Source of the DNA: Certhia americana | Lineage: Eukaryota; Chordata; Aves; Passeriformes; Certhiidae | Direction: 5' to 3' | Length of the DNA: 64,000 nucleotides | NCBI GenBank assembly: GCA_018697195.1 | Contig: CM031879.1 | Coordinates: 25,169,660-25,233,659, forward strand | Part shown: positions 36,214 through 49,000 of the stretch, piece after piece | Layout of the letters: each line of letters opens with the position of its first letter | Position numbering within the stretch: the stretch's first letter is position 1 | Translations under genes and position numbers: made by a program | The notes under the pieces: model-generated | Told to the model about the DNA's origin: nothing | Seen by the model: the letters and a program-made list of their open reading frames with translations, nothing else | Databases searched by the model: none

Positions 36214-38619
36214 CCAATTAAGTGAGTTGAATACCAGAAATAGGCAGGGTCCAAAAAGGTTCCGAATTAAAACCAAGTGTCCCAACACATAAGCTGTCTC
36301 TTGCACTGGTTTGTAACTGTGAATTACTAGCTTTGCCTGTATTAATGTGGCATAAATGTGTCACAACCTTTGAACAGTATGATTAATCAACCCTGTCAGA
36401 AGAGCTCTAGTATTTGAGAGCTCTATAATACATGGAAAATCTTTTTGTTCTGCTAACGATACTTCTATTATTTTACCTGTGTGTAAATCCTGTGAATATT
36501 AAAATTTCCATAGACTTTAAAAAGGATTTAAAGAAAGAGAGAAGCTGCTTTTAAACAATGAAATACTATAGGTTTTTATTTTCGAAAGCATTCCATAGGC
36601 TCTATAAACACATACCTCACCTTTAATAACATGTAATTCTGTATTTCAGTAGTTCAGTGGGGTAATGCACTGGTTCTCTGAAGAGCTTGTGGAAATGAAA
36701 CATTTAGCATCAGCATCATGGAGCTTAATTGGAAGTTCACTTGCAGTTATTTATTGATAGCATCTCAAGGAATCATAGAATTATTCTCACTTTCATTGAC
36801 ATATCATTCCCAAACATACTTGTAGGGAATGAGATAGATGTTGTAGTAAAATGTTTTACATGATTGGGTTCAGAACTAAGATTTTAGAAAGAGAAATTTA
36901 CTAATGGTTTTCTTGAAGGCATGAAAAATCTGAAATGGAGGCTTTCAAGGTAGCAATTACTGCTTATGCTGTGGTCACTTTTCCAAGGTTTATTGTAAAT
37001 TCTATTTATATGCTTGGAAACTAAATTACCCACAAGCTAAAAAAAAAAAAAACTAAAATAGTGAGAAACATACAAAACATATATAAGTAAAAACCCAGGC
37101 AAACTGTTGGTTTTGTTGAAGAGAATTTGTGAATTAGTGATTTCAGTGTGATCAGAAATTCGCCTATAGGTTTAAGAAATGTTAATACAAAAGTATTTTA
37201 GAAAGAGGAATAGAAGAAATAAGTTGTTTTGAGATCTACTCATTAACACTTAATTTTCTGTATATCATCCTGGATGGAATTTTCGGTAATCCTGTTTCTA
37301 TCCTGCTATTTTTTGAATGTGTCCATCCCTCTGTGTGTGTGTGTGATATGAATTTCTACTGAACTCTGTTTTAGATAACATAAGTGTGTCTGCAGATTAG
37401 ATAATCCCAGTACTCAGCTAGAGTATTAAATTAGCAAAAAACTCCAAAAATATTTTAAATTGCAATGGAAGAACAGCAAAATTTTGATTGGTAAAACTGC
37501 CCTTGATTGCTATTTGTATAATTACCTGCAACAGCAATAGTAGGGTGTACACCATTAAAATAGAAACAAAAATATATCTTTTCATAAGGATGTAAGGTGG
37601 CTCAGGAGGAGATAAATTTAAATCTTGTTCCTGAAATCCGTTTCACAGATTCACAATAGTACTTTATATGTAACAGGAGACTTGATTAAGAGCTCAATAA
37701 ATTTATCTGCCAGGTACTAACTGTTACCTTGTTATGCTTAGAAGTTGTGTCCTTTACCTTCCCCTTAATACTGTTTCATATGTTGTCTGTTTCCTATGTT
37801 AGTATTTGGCATGCACTGTCTGTTTTTTTTCATTTATTCCAAACAAAGAAAATTGACATCCAGACTTAGAATATGTTCTGGTACCTCTAATACTTCTTTT
37901 GAAAGCAGAAGTTAATTGTAACTGCTCCTTGTGTGTTTATCAGTTTTGAAGTAGTCCTGAGTTTGAGTGGGTTTGTGAGTTGTACAAATTTGGCCTTCAA
38001 GAAAACACCACTTAGTCTTTTTAATAACTTTTCTGTATTGCCAAAAGGTTAATTGTGTCAGAACCTGTTTTCCATTCTCAAGTCACGTAATAATTGTGGG
38101 ACGTTTTCTCAGCTGCTACCATGGAGATAGAGTTTGTTTCACAAGCCTCACTCTGTTGCCTTCTGTCCTCATTAAATTTTCATGATTTTTTAAAGCAGAA
38201 GTTTGTCTTTATATAAGTAAGTAATTAAGTCATAAATATTTGGACAAGAGACTTCATTGAATGATGTATTTCTATATCAGCAAGTATGCCTGCGCTCTAA
38301 TGTGACAAGATGGTCAATGCCTATTTCAGTGCTGCAGAGTGGTGTCACAGTATATTTCTTCCCCTCTTCTGAAGGAAAGGCATATTTTTTCCCTGAACTT
38401 TCCTAACTGACCCACTGGGCAATCACAATTACCCTAAGCTCATATTATGGAGTCTGGCTGAGTGAATAATTTAAATCTTCCCAACTCCTAAATACCTTTT
38501 GAACAATTAAATTGGTACATTGTTTTTAACACTGAGTAGCAGTGACTTGGTATATGAAAAGCAACTCAGATTTGTTGCTTAATTGTTCATTATTGATACT
38601 ACTTATTCTTAGTTTGTAT
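36214..38619. other. Unique AT-rich sequence, no gene seen
   Basis: Holds a pair of AGAGCTCT palindromes at 36401-36424, an A-run near 37041-37053 and a short (TG)n of about seven units at 37332-37345. No exon or transposon recognised. Confidence 0.5.
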
Positions 38620-39170
38620 TACAATCCATTGCTAAAACAACTGAAAGGAGAAGAGATGGAAAAGAGAAGAGCTGCATGGCGCTGCCTCCATGTCTCTTTC
38701 CTTGCTGAGCGTTCCTGTTGGGCTGCATACATGCGTGCAGTCACTCCCAGTGTCTCAGGCAGTCCTTGGCTCTGAGGTGGGTGCAGGTGGCAGTTCACAA
38801 AGGGACTGAGCAATGCTCAGAGCAGGAGTGCATGGCTGGAAGCAGGGAAGAGGAACAGTAATAACACAGACAGGAAAAAGGTGAAAATGGTCTGGTTCTT
38901 TGAGAGCAGCAAGGTCTTACCAGTCTGGTACTGGGCTGTAAAACAACCTTTGCAGATTAACTTCCTGGTTGCAGTTTTTTTAACCTTCTGCCATCAGCAG
39001 CTGCATTCCCACCCCCTCCACGGGCTCTTCTCTCTGACCCTTTTCTTAGGTCTGTCAGGATCGTGGCAACGGGTGAATGATGATCTACGTTCTTAGCATC
39101 CTGAAGCAGTGCAATGTGTGATGGATCGAACAAGTGCTGCAGCCAGGAAAAGATAAAGGCTAATAGCAAA
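38620..39170. other. GC-richer patch with overlapping open frames, unassigned
   Basis: Moderately GC-rich compared with its flanks and open on both strands (plus 38542-38775 and 38881-39096, minus 38619-38813 and 38957-39169). CpG content is low, so it is not a CpG island. I recognise neither a protein domain nor a repeat family. It could be an exon of a non-coding RNA, an old transposon or plain unique sequence. Confidence 0.3.
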
Positions 39171-42100
39171 GAGAAGATTATGGCAGTCAGCTGTTAGACA
39201 GGCTGAGGCTAGTGAAGGACTACTGGGTAATGCCTCGGGAGCAAGCTGATGTGTCTGTGTGTTACATCAGTTGAAAGAAGCACGTACTCCCTTCTGGGCT
39301 TGTTTTCACCTTCATGTTGACTGTTGGCAGAACTTGTATGATAAACTGGATAGGGGAACAAATATGGAGCCACATTTTTTTCCACTCTTAGATTAGTTTA
39401 ATTCAGGTCAGTGCAACTGAAATTCATATTGAACTGTGGCCTAATTTGGAGGCAATAAGAAATATTTCTCTGAGTGAAAAAATAAAGGCTGGAAAACTGT
39501 CTGATAGAAAAAGATGTGAAAGTCAGATTAAAAAGTCAGTGAAGGAAGGGTGAGTGAAACAAAAAGTGTGTAGTACAGAGTCTAATTAGGAACTAATATG
39601 ATTTTTCTATTGTAAGCTGGGAGTTATAATTGAAAGTGTCAGAGGAAGAGAGAGATCTGGCTTTATTAGTCTCAGGGTGACTAAAGCCCTAAGTGTGACA
39701 TGGCAATGAAAAAAGACAAGTGTAAAGACATATCAGAATGTATTACAGCATTTCTAGAAGTGGAAAGAAAATATTAAAGGCAATGTACATGGTACTGGTG
39801 GTATTTCATCTGAAATTCTGTTTGTAGTTTGGGTCACATACGATCGAAACATGAATTCTAAAAGGAAGAAGTGCAAGATGGGTAGCTAGAGTTGAGGAAA
39901 TAGAGATTCTGTCTTAGGTACTATTAGGAACTATTATGTCTCCTTGTAGAACAAAGAAATGCACTCTCTTTTTGTTCTGTGTAAAGGGAAATGTAAGAAT
40001 ATGTTTAAGCTGTAGAACAATGTTAACAGAAGAACGAATGTGTATTTGCTGGCAATGATGTCTTGTTTTGTAGAAATGAGGGACAATAACCATCTGGGAG
40101 TAAAATTCTAGATTAATCAGTAAATGTGCTGGGTAAGTTCTTTCTTCTCGCACTCTGAAACAGCTTGATAATTTTGTCACATGGAATATATAAAATGCAT
40201 AATTCTAAAAGCTGGAAATTAGATGGAAAATAAAGGCTCTTTGTTTCCGACTTAAAAAAATTGAATCTTCCCCCAGCCTATCTAGAAATGTTAGAGGGTA
40301 GAGATGAATTAGGAGGAACTAGGAACATTCCTCTTTCATGGAGGAAAGAAATTGAATATAATTACTAATATTTAGTGAGGCTGAGGTTTATTTCCTAAGA
40401 CATAAAGGACAGATTGTCTGAGTGAAAGTTGTATATTGCAGTAATTCCTCCCTGAAGCCTTCAAAGCCCCAAAAGTGAGGCTGTACAAGGATATCTATAA
40501 TGAAAAATGTAGTCCGATTTAAGGGCTGTAGACAAATAAAAAAATTCAATTTGTTCAGTAGTTTCATAGCATTCATACAACTTATAACACAAACAATTTA
40601 TGTGTTTTCTTGAATAATTAATAACACTAAGTAATAAATTACACTAAAAATAGATGGAAGAACATATTTCTTTGGCTATCTTCTGATTTTTTTTTATTTG
40701 GTTACGCCTTTATACATAAAAATAAGTATTTTCTGTGGATATTTTTCTATAAATATTTTTGCCATTGGTGATAGAGATGTTGGCATTTTTGTTTCAGAAG
40801 AAATATGACTTTGTAGTGTTCACTAAATGGCTTCCTCCCATAGGTATGTGTACTGTTTCTTGCGGAGAAATCACCAGCTTAAGGAATATATAGATCTGAA
40901 ATACATAAATTTCTGTAAAAGATTTCCTTTAAAAAACATAAAGATGCTTTGCATGCTTTTCTAGATTTCCAAGTTTCAGCCAAAGCATACATACTCTAAT
41001 TTTTTTTTTAATAATAAAAAAATGTTCTCACACTCATTTTTGTAACTATACACTCATTCCAATAAGCCTTATTGGAAGGCTTTATCATTCCAGCTTTGCA
41101 GTGAAGCGCATATAAAATATGTTTAGAGTCAACTTCAGATATGACTGTCAATACATATGAAAATTGTGTATTTCCATAGTTGTTAATCACATCCTGTTCT
41201 TGTTTCTGTTAAATAGTAAGGAAGTTGAATTCATTAGTTTGTTGAGCACTCTGTATTTGAATGGTTTTGTGCACAAAGAAGGAATAATGCATGTTTTTAT
41301 CTGTCCCTAACTCCACAAGGCCCTTAGGCTCAATTCAAGAAGGTATTCTAGCCAAGAGAGCCCTTTAGCACCATCCTTAAATGCATTGCTGAAGCATGGC
41401 CAGTTAGAGCAGCTTACTAACATTTCCTGTCATGGCCAATAGCCTACTCTTACACTCATCTGCTTTCTCTGCAGCTGATGGGTTTGCTTAATGCAGTTGC
41501 TGCTACAAATCTAGATGCATTTGGGAGTCTTTTGCAAAGCACATCCTTTATCTCATAGCCTTTTGTGCTTTCTTTACTTGGTTCAGGGGCCCCAGTCTTC
41601 ATTCTGGACCTCAATGGTTACAGAGGTAACCATCTATTACTACGTAGTAATTAAAAGTATGAGTGTGTAGGTATAATGGGGCTGGGTGGCCAAGGCTGTT
41701 TTATTTTTTTCTCCTTGCTAATTTAATGCATCTAGATTTGTAACACTAATATTTTAGTAAAGCTGTCTTTCTGTATTCAAAATATATCTTGGCAGCAGTG
41801 AAGTTAGTTTATGATGACATTAGTTTATGTTAAGTATTCAAAACCTTTGAGCTAATTGTTTAATTAAACATCAATGCTGGCCAATATCAGGGCTCTGGAG
41901 GTTAGACAGAGAGGGGGGTCCATTCCAGAGTGAGGTCTTAACTCTCAATTCCATAGTGATGAAAAAATATAATATTGATTATAATGTTTGTGTATAGTAT
42001 AATTAACCCTTTGTATGCATTTTAAGGGTTTTTTAATAGGCAAAGAAGTGATAATATAACTCTCTGTGAACAGAGACTTGAGGCTGGGTCTTGGGAAAAA

Positions 42101-42510
42101 TTTAACCTGAATAATATTTGTGTAGTGTTGAGCCTTTGTTTTGTAAGTGTTGTCAATACTGTGCCTGTCACTATTGATTGTTAAAGAAATTTTGGTTCAT
42201 TAGATTAAAAAGCTAAAACTATGTTATGCCAAAAATGCAATTAGAAGTTTTTTAACAACATTTTGTTTTAATCCTGTTTTTTTTGCTTGTGATCATTCTT
42301 TTGCTTGTTTCTCTTAAAAAGAGTACTATGCTGAAATAAGTGAAAAAGAGAGTGTTCATAGTGGTTTTCTTACCTTCTAAATTTTCTATCTGTGATCACA
42401 AATGTATGATGTGTAAGTAGCATTTAATTGTAACTGTAGTATTTTCATTATTATTCAGTAAGGAATAAAGGTAATTATATGAATTTTAATACAGTATAAG
42501 AGATATGGGC
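39171..42510. other. Unique AT-rich sequence, no gene seen
   Basis: No recognised repeat, exon or RNA. Minus-strand frames at 39914-40180, 40388-40576 and 41008-41190 have no recognisable domain. Confidence 0.5.
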
Positions 42511-43068
42511 TTTATTAGAACAAGTGGGTTCAGTCTGTTGACAGTGGACTTTCTCACCATGTTCTTTGTCCTTCTTCTTTTGTCCTCATCTGTTGCAACA
42601 CTGTAGACATAGGCACGTTGGCTGTGGCTGTAGCAATAAAATAATTAATTTTTTTCATTATCTTATAAGATCTTATGGGCAGGCAGGTGTTCAGCCATCC
42701 CCAGGAAAGCAGAGCTCCATCATAGGTGACAGTGACTGAGGAAGACAAACATCATCACTCTGACCATCCCTCCTTTCCTTCTCCTCCCCCCAGCTGAATA
42801 TGCTGAGCACAACACCACATGGTCTGGGATATCCCTGTGCTCAGTGGGGGTCAGGTGTCCTGGCTGTGTCCCCTCCATGTGCACCCCCAGCCTCCTCACT
42901 GGTGGGGTGGGCTGAGAGGCAGAAAAGGCCTTGACTCTGGGTAAGCTCTGCTCAGCAACGGCTGGAACATCCCTGTGTTATCCCTGTTTCCAGCACAAAT
43001 CCAGAACACAGATCCATACCAGCTACTGTGGAGAGAGCTAACTCTATCCCAAACAAAACCAGTTTGTG
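42511..43068 (-). mobile_element. Degraded avian ERVL LTR
   Basis: The reverse complement of 42671-43068 follows, from memory, a common avian ERVL LTR. It runs from a start near 43068 through TTGGGATAGAGTTA, CAAGGCCTTTTCTGC, CCACCCCACCAGTGAGGAGG, GGGGGTGCAC, GGGACACAGCCAGGAC and GGATGGCTGAACACCTGCCT. At 42787-42806, where the family has its TATA box before CAGCTGGGG, this copy reads GCATATTCA, so the promoter is probably dead. Towards the 3' side identity fades; a minus-strand AATAAA at 42511-42516 may be the polyadenylation signal, but the true end and any duplication are not resolved. No retroviral coding region adjoins it. It is older and more diverged than the LTR at 30.3 kb. Confidence 0.85.
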
Positions 43069-46000
43069 AGAAAGCAATATTCTAATAAAAAGACAGGCTC
43101 TCAGCTTGTGTCATAATAACTGCTTATTTTATTGGAAGTGAAGTTTGATTTAGCTTCAGGAATGTAAGCCTATAGATCTTCACCCATTGCTATGGGAAAG
43201 AGGTCTCAAATGAATACTAATTTTTTTTGTAGAATGTCTGCACTTGCACATGTAAAATTTTATAGTGGTATTTTCATTAGTTGTGTTTCCTTTAAAAGTA
43301 AAAATACTGGAAATTGCTTATGACTGGGGTGACATCATGAATTAGAAAGGACATGAATTTAATCTTTTATAGAGACAGCTGTGTCTGGTATTTTAATATG
43401 GTTTTGAAGAGAAACAAAGGAAGGCTAATTAATGTGTTTATGTAAATTCTACAGATGACAGTGTTTAGCCACAGTCAGTTCTTTACCATGGAAGCAAACG
43501 GTGGTTGTCTTGTCCATGTCTGTTGCAGTGATTTAGGGCCTACCCAAACATATAATTAAAAAACTGAATGCTGTGGTTGCTAAGGACAAAAGCAATTAAG
43601 CAAGAGACTGATGAGGAGAAGCTTCTGACAAAATAATTTTATACTAAACAAAGAAAGGAAGATTTCTGTTCAGATGGTGCTAAGTAATTGAATTGCAAAA
43701 CACAGTGACACATTATTATGACCATAAAGCAATAAATTTTGTTCTATGGCAACTGAACAAAATTCTTACGTTTGATAACACTGATAAATACCGATGTGCC
43801 ACTGAGAAGCATACTTTGCTATATGGAAGTGGTGAAAAGCTTTATCTACTTTTTCAAAAGTCTTGCCATACTATTTTGATTTCATATTTCTAGCAGTGGT
43901 AGTAACAGAAGCTAGAAGCTAACCTGCATTATTTCTACCATGCTCAGCAGACTTAGAGCATTGGTCAAAGTTCTTTATACTCACTGCATGATGTGCCAGC
44001 TATTGTTCATGTCTTAGTTAATTTGTACCTTTAAATATTGAATTTGTAATGTAGATATACTTTCTTCCAGTTTTCTCTGCAAATTGGTTCTAAGATGCCT
44101 ATAATTTTAAGTATTCCTAATTATATTATTACTGGTTTAGCTTTTATATCAATGCTAAATGCTTTCTCATTTGTCAGAGGAAGAAAAATATGAAATCTAA
44201 TGTGAAATCTAATATATAAAATCTATGTAGTTCTAAGGTTCACCTTTAACTAGGATTCAAATTGAAAAAACAGGCCACAGAAACTCAGTAAAGGCAAGCA
44301 AATCAAAAGGCTCAAAAATGGAGTTTCACAAAAACAGTAAGAGAAGTTATATTATGGATTTCTTGACAAAATACCATAAAAACAAGATTAAGAGAGAGGA
44401 AATAAATTTTAAGACACATGGTTTGGCACAAGTATGATAAAATTCAAACCAATTAAATATTTTTAATGTTTTTCTAATGGCTAAATTTGATTGCAAAGCA
44501 GCTTGTATTTGAAAATACCGAAGTGAGATCAGTAACTTTCCATGTCTCTTACAACAGAGGTAGAGATCACTAGGTATTATTTTATTCCTAGATGTACCCT
44601 CTGCTTAAGAAATCTTTCTAAGAATGATCTCAACTACTTGTATTTAGTTGTGGGATGGCTTTCATCTCAAGGCATCATGTCTGAATTTATTGCAGTTATT
44701 TAATTTCTTTGCTGATACTCCAGACTTAACATCCTATGTTTAATTACCCGATTTTACATTCCTTCAAAACAGATAGAATAATCCAGTGTTGTTTTAGACA
44801 AGAACCAGCTTTTCTGTCTGGGTGTTACAATTTTTTCCTTGAAAACTGAAAAATATTTCTGTTAAACTGTTGTGGGGAACCCCTTACTTAATGATGTTTT
44901 GCTCTTGGCCAGTGAAGTTCTCCACTGTCTATAGTTAAATGTGCATTTAGACTGATCTTGTGTCGCTACAAGTAGGAGTTTTGCTGTTGGGTTTTTCTTG
45001 TGAGAATGGCATGGCAGCTGCAATGCATTACTTTATCTGGACAGAGGGATCAGTGACATTGGGACAGCCTTGGGTGTGAAGCACTTTGGTTGCCAGTTGA
45101 AATTAGGCCAAAGAAAGAAACAAATACAAAAACTTGCAATGAGATCAAATTTCTTTTGCAGAGTGTTACATTTTTATGAAGTAAAAAATCAATATGTAGA
45201 GGAACATTAATTTTATTGCATGCTAAAACTTTAACGGAGTGAGAGAGCTTGGCTTAATGCAGCCTTTGTTGGAATAAAGACAGTTGGGATGAGTCTGCTC
45301 TAGTCCTCAGAGCTGCTTCTTTCCCAGGTGTGCCATATTTAGGTTTTGCCTATTACTGCAAATTACCACTTCATTGATTCTTGCTGATACTAAAGATCTA
45401 TAGATGACATCTCATTTCACTCCAAAATTGAAATGCCTTTAGATCACTTTATATCAGAAGCTGTGAAGATAAGTTTAGGATACTAAATGTGACATTATAA
45501 AGTTGAATTTAAGGGTTTTAAACGCCTTTAGATTTTTATAATGTAATTATTCACTTTCATTATTGCTTGAAATCCAAAATTCTTTAACTAGGTATAAGAT
45601 CAGTCATATAGTGAATCACTGTATGGTAATTGTCATATTTGAGTAAACCATGTGTTTTCTGTCTGCTAGACTGTGTTGCTTGGACCTGGCTTTGTAACAG
45701 ATAATTTGCAATTTATCTACTATACAGGGTCTGTTCCACAGGTAATTGCTGTTGTGCATTTTTCATTCCCGCATGCTATGAGAGATCTCTAGAATTCCGT
45801 AGAATTCATTAAAAATGTTTCTGATACTTTTAGCAGCTTGAGATATTGAACAGAACACTGAAATGGCAATTTTAAGACTTTAGTTGCCAAACAAGATTGA
45901 AAAAATATTAAAAAAAAAAAAAAAGCTAATTTGGCCTTATGTATGCAACAGTATATTCTTCTTTAAGAAGAAAAAACAGTAGTTAAATTATTAATTGTGT

Positions 46001-49000
46001 CTAAGAATTCTCACCTTTTTATTTTGTATGATTTCACTTAATTTGAGTTGGCTTAGATAAGCAGTAAAAGTATATAGAAACTGCATAAAAGGTTTGTCCT
46101 TGCGTTATTTCCAAAGCAATTATTTCGGTATAATATCAGATGTTTATTTGTATGCATGTTTGAGAAATGTGGATCTTGATTTCTACAGTTGTATGTCTAG
46201 TAATTCTATATTTATTCTTTAAATTAGCATGTATCACTTGCTGATACATAACAAAACTAAGTCATCAACTTTTTAATGATTCAGGATTAATTGCTACAGT
46301 TGTTATAATTTCATTAAATGAACCATGGAAAACAGGACTGCCTGATGCTTGAGTTGCTTCTAATACAGCTACCTCTCATCAATGAAGTATCAGCTTTATC
46401 TAAATTATATCTGACAGTTTTCTGCCTAACCCAGACTTAATAGCTTTCAGTTACTGAGTGGTTTAAGCTAGAACATATTTCCTGAATTAACTTCTGTGAT
46501 AGCACAGGAGTCAGTAGCAAAAGTCTAATGTCATTAGGTTGTGCAATATTTTTTTTTAAATTTTTTTATCTATGCTATCTCTTCTCAAACCATGTCCTGA
46601 CATTTATGAGTGAGATTGCACTTTTTCCATAATTAGACTTAAAGAAAAAAAACCAAAACCATTTTTTAAACAAAATCTCTTATGATTACAGACTACTATA
46701 TAAGGAAGATAGTTTATAACGTAGTATTTTGTAGGTGCTTCTTTGTTATACAAATCTATTAGACACAAATTTTTATTGTTATGTGGTATAAACAGAGATA
46801 TTCCTTACCAGACTGTAGATGCAATGCCATCCAAACATACATAAATCAATATCCCAAAATGTTGAAGATGATTCTATGATGAGCAAAAGTGAGGACAATG
46901 AAAGTTTTGCTTTAAGAGGAAAACATTAAATACATGTTTATATTATACATATATATGCTTCTCTGTGTCTGTTTATTTATTGTATATATATGCACATAAA
47001 TATAGTTCAAATTATGTGTTCAAATTATACATATGGCCAAGTTATAGTTTGTTGAGTTTTTCAAAAATAATTATTTATATATAAACTGACAGATTAGGAG
47101 AGAAATAAAGAAATGACTGTGAAGTATTTTCCAAGTATTAAGACCAAAGACAGGAAGGAATATGTAGAGAGTCCCCACGCAGGGTATTGTATGGTAAAAT
47201 TAAAAGAGAAAATATTGGTAGAATCTTGAAGAAACATCTTCAGAATTATATATTAAGTGGAAATTATTTCCAAGAGGAATGATAAAAATCCTTTTGTTTA
47301 GCACATTAAAAATTTCACCTGTGGAATACTAGAAAATGTACCAAGGAGAACAATCTTGCCCTAGTGCATAGAGAATATAGGCGGCCTACTAGGCAATTTT
47401 ATCTGTAACACATATGATTCTATTTTTTCTGTTCACATTTCAAGCACCTTTTCAAAAATGCCTGTTCTGTAGGCACTATTCTGAAAGGGTATACTGGGGA
47501 AAGCAAGAGCTGTAGAAAAAAGACAGCATTCATTTCATGTGCATTAATCAAATATGCACCCGGTATGCTAGTACTTTCCCAACAATGAAAAACACTGTTG
47601 CCTCCCTACACAGAGGCAGAGGTTATAAAATTGGGAATAAGAAAAAATGACTTATGTACGAAATAGCTTGCTTTGCTTTAAATGGAGTTAGATCCTTAGG
47701 AAGAATTTTCATGTAGGTTTTATACAGCTATTTTAATAGGAGCTAATGGAAGCCACCAGGGCTGCATATAAAAATAAGAGACTAAAGGGGTTGTATAAAG
47801 AATATCTTGTTTGAAATTTTGATTTGATAAGAGATTAAACCAATTTATCTACCCTTAAGCACATGACCAATTGAATTGACTTCAGTAGGTCAGTAAATTG
47901 TTCATGTAAGGCAAGTAACTGGGTGTGTTGTGGCCCACTGGCTATTGTTGAGATCAAGTAAGATGTTTGCCTTACAGCATAACACACTACTGGTACCATC
48001 TTTATATTTGAGAAAGATGCAAAAATGTGCTTGCAGCAGGCATCTTCTTTTCCTTGTCAGAAGTCTGTCTTCATAGTTCTTTGTAATAGGAGTAGTATTC
48101 CTCTTTGTTGCATTTACCCTAACAAATCAATTCAACCTTTGCCTTTCAGTTTTCTTTTTAGATCTTAAGTACCCAGCTGTACTATCTGGTACATTATAAC
48201 TGAGAGGAAAAAATAAAGCTTGAAATCAGAGTACAGGTAGTTTGAAAAAAAGTATAGTCCACTTATGCTTGCCACATAATTTGATTGAGCCATTTGATCA
48301 AATAATTCAGTCCCTGTAGAGAATGATTTTATGATGTATTTTGAACGTCTGGTCAGTGAGAACTACCTTAGAAAATGAAATAAGAATCACACTGGGAAAT
48401 TTTAGCTATCTGTTGCTCCTAATAGAATTCCATATGAGTAACTCTGCTAGGTGTTGATTCTGTGTCCATTGCAGAGTTTCAAGTACAATAACTTACTAAA
48501 AGTGGGTTTGTTTGGCAGGTGGTCCATCTTAATTCAGCAATAATATTTAATCAGATCTTCCTTGAGAAATCACAAAGGCACTGTTAAAAGTGGATCTCTA
48601 CATTTAAGAATTTATCGTATTTTAAAATTGTTTTATATTACCCAATAACTACAGCTGAATTACCATAATTAGTAATCAACCGTAGACTAGGAACTCAAAG
48701 GTTCTTTCTTCTGTATAAATAAAATGACAGAGGATATTATAATGTTCTTTTCTGTTTAGTGTCTGCTCTGTCACTGATGAGTTGCTTTTCTTTTTACATT
48801 TGGCTTATGTTATTCTTAAGCATAAGTGGTTTAACAAGTGAATAACGCAACTGAGCCCTTGAATGTTAAGAATTGTAGATGCAGCTATCCTGATTCAAAA
48901 ATTTATTTGACTAGCATCAATTCCACATTTGCACACATGACTATTTGTACCAGTGCTGCCTTTGGATTGTTCCCTAGGTTTACAGGGAAAACTTGTAGGG

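Noticed and set aside
36769..36785. AATCATAGAATTAT resembling CR1 terminal octamers
   Set aside because: The neighbouring sequence shows no further CR1 words, so the match is too short to call.
42554..42748. 64-codon minus-strand open frame
   Set aside because: It overlaps the degraded ERVL LTR and has no recognisable domain.
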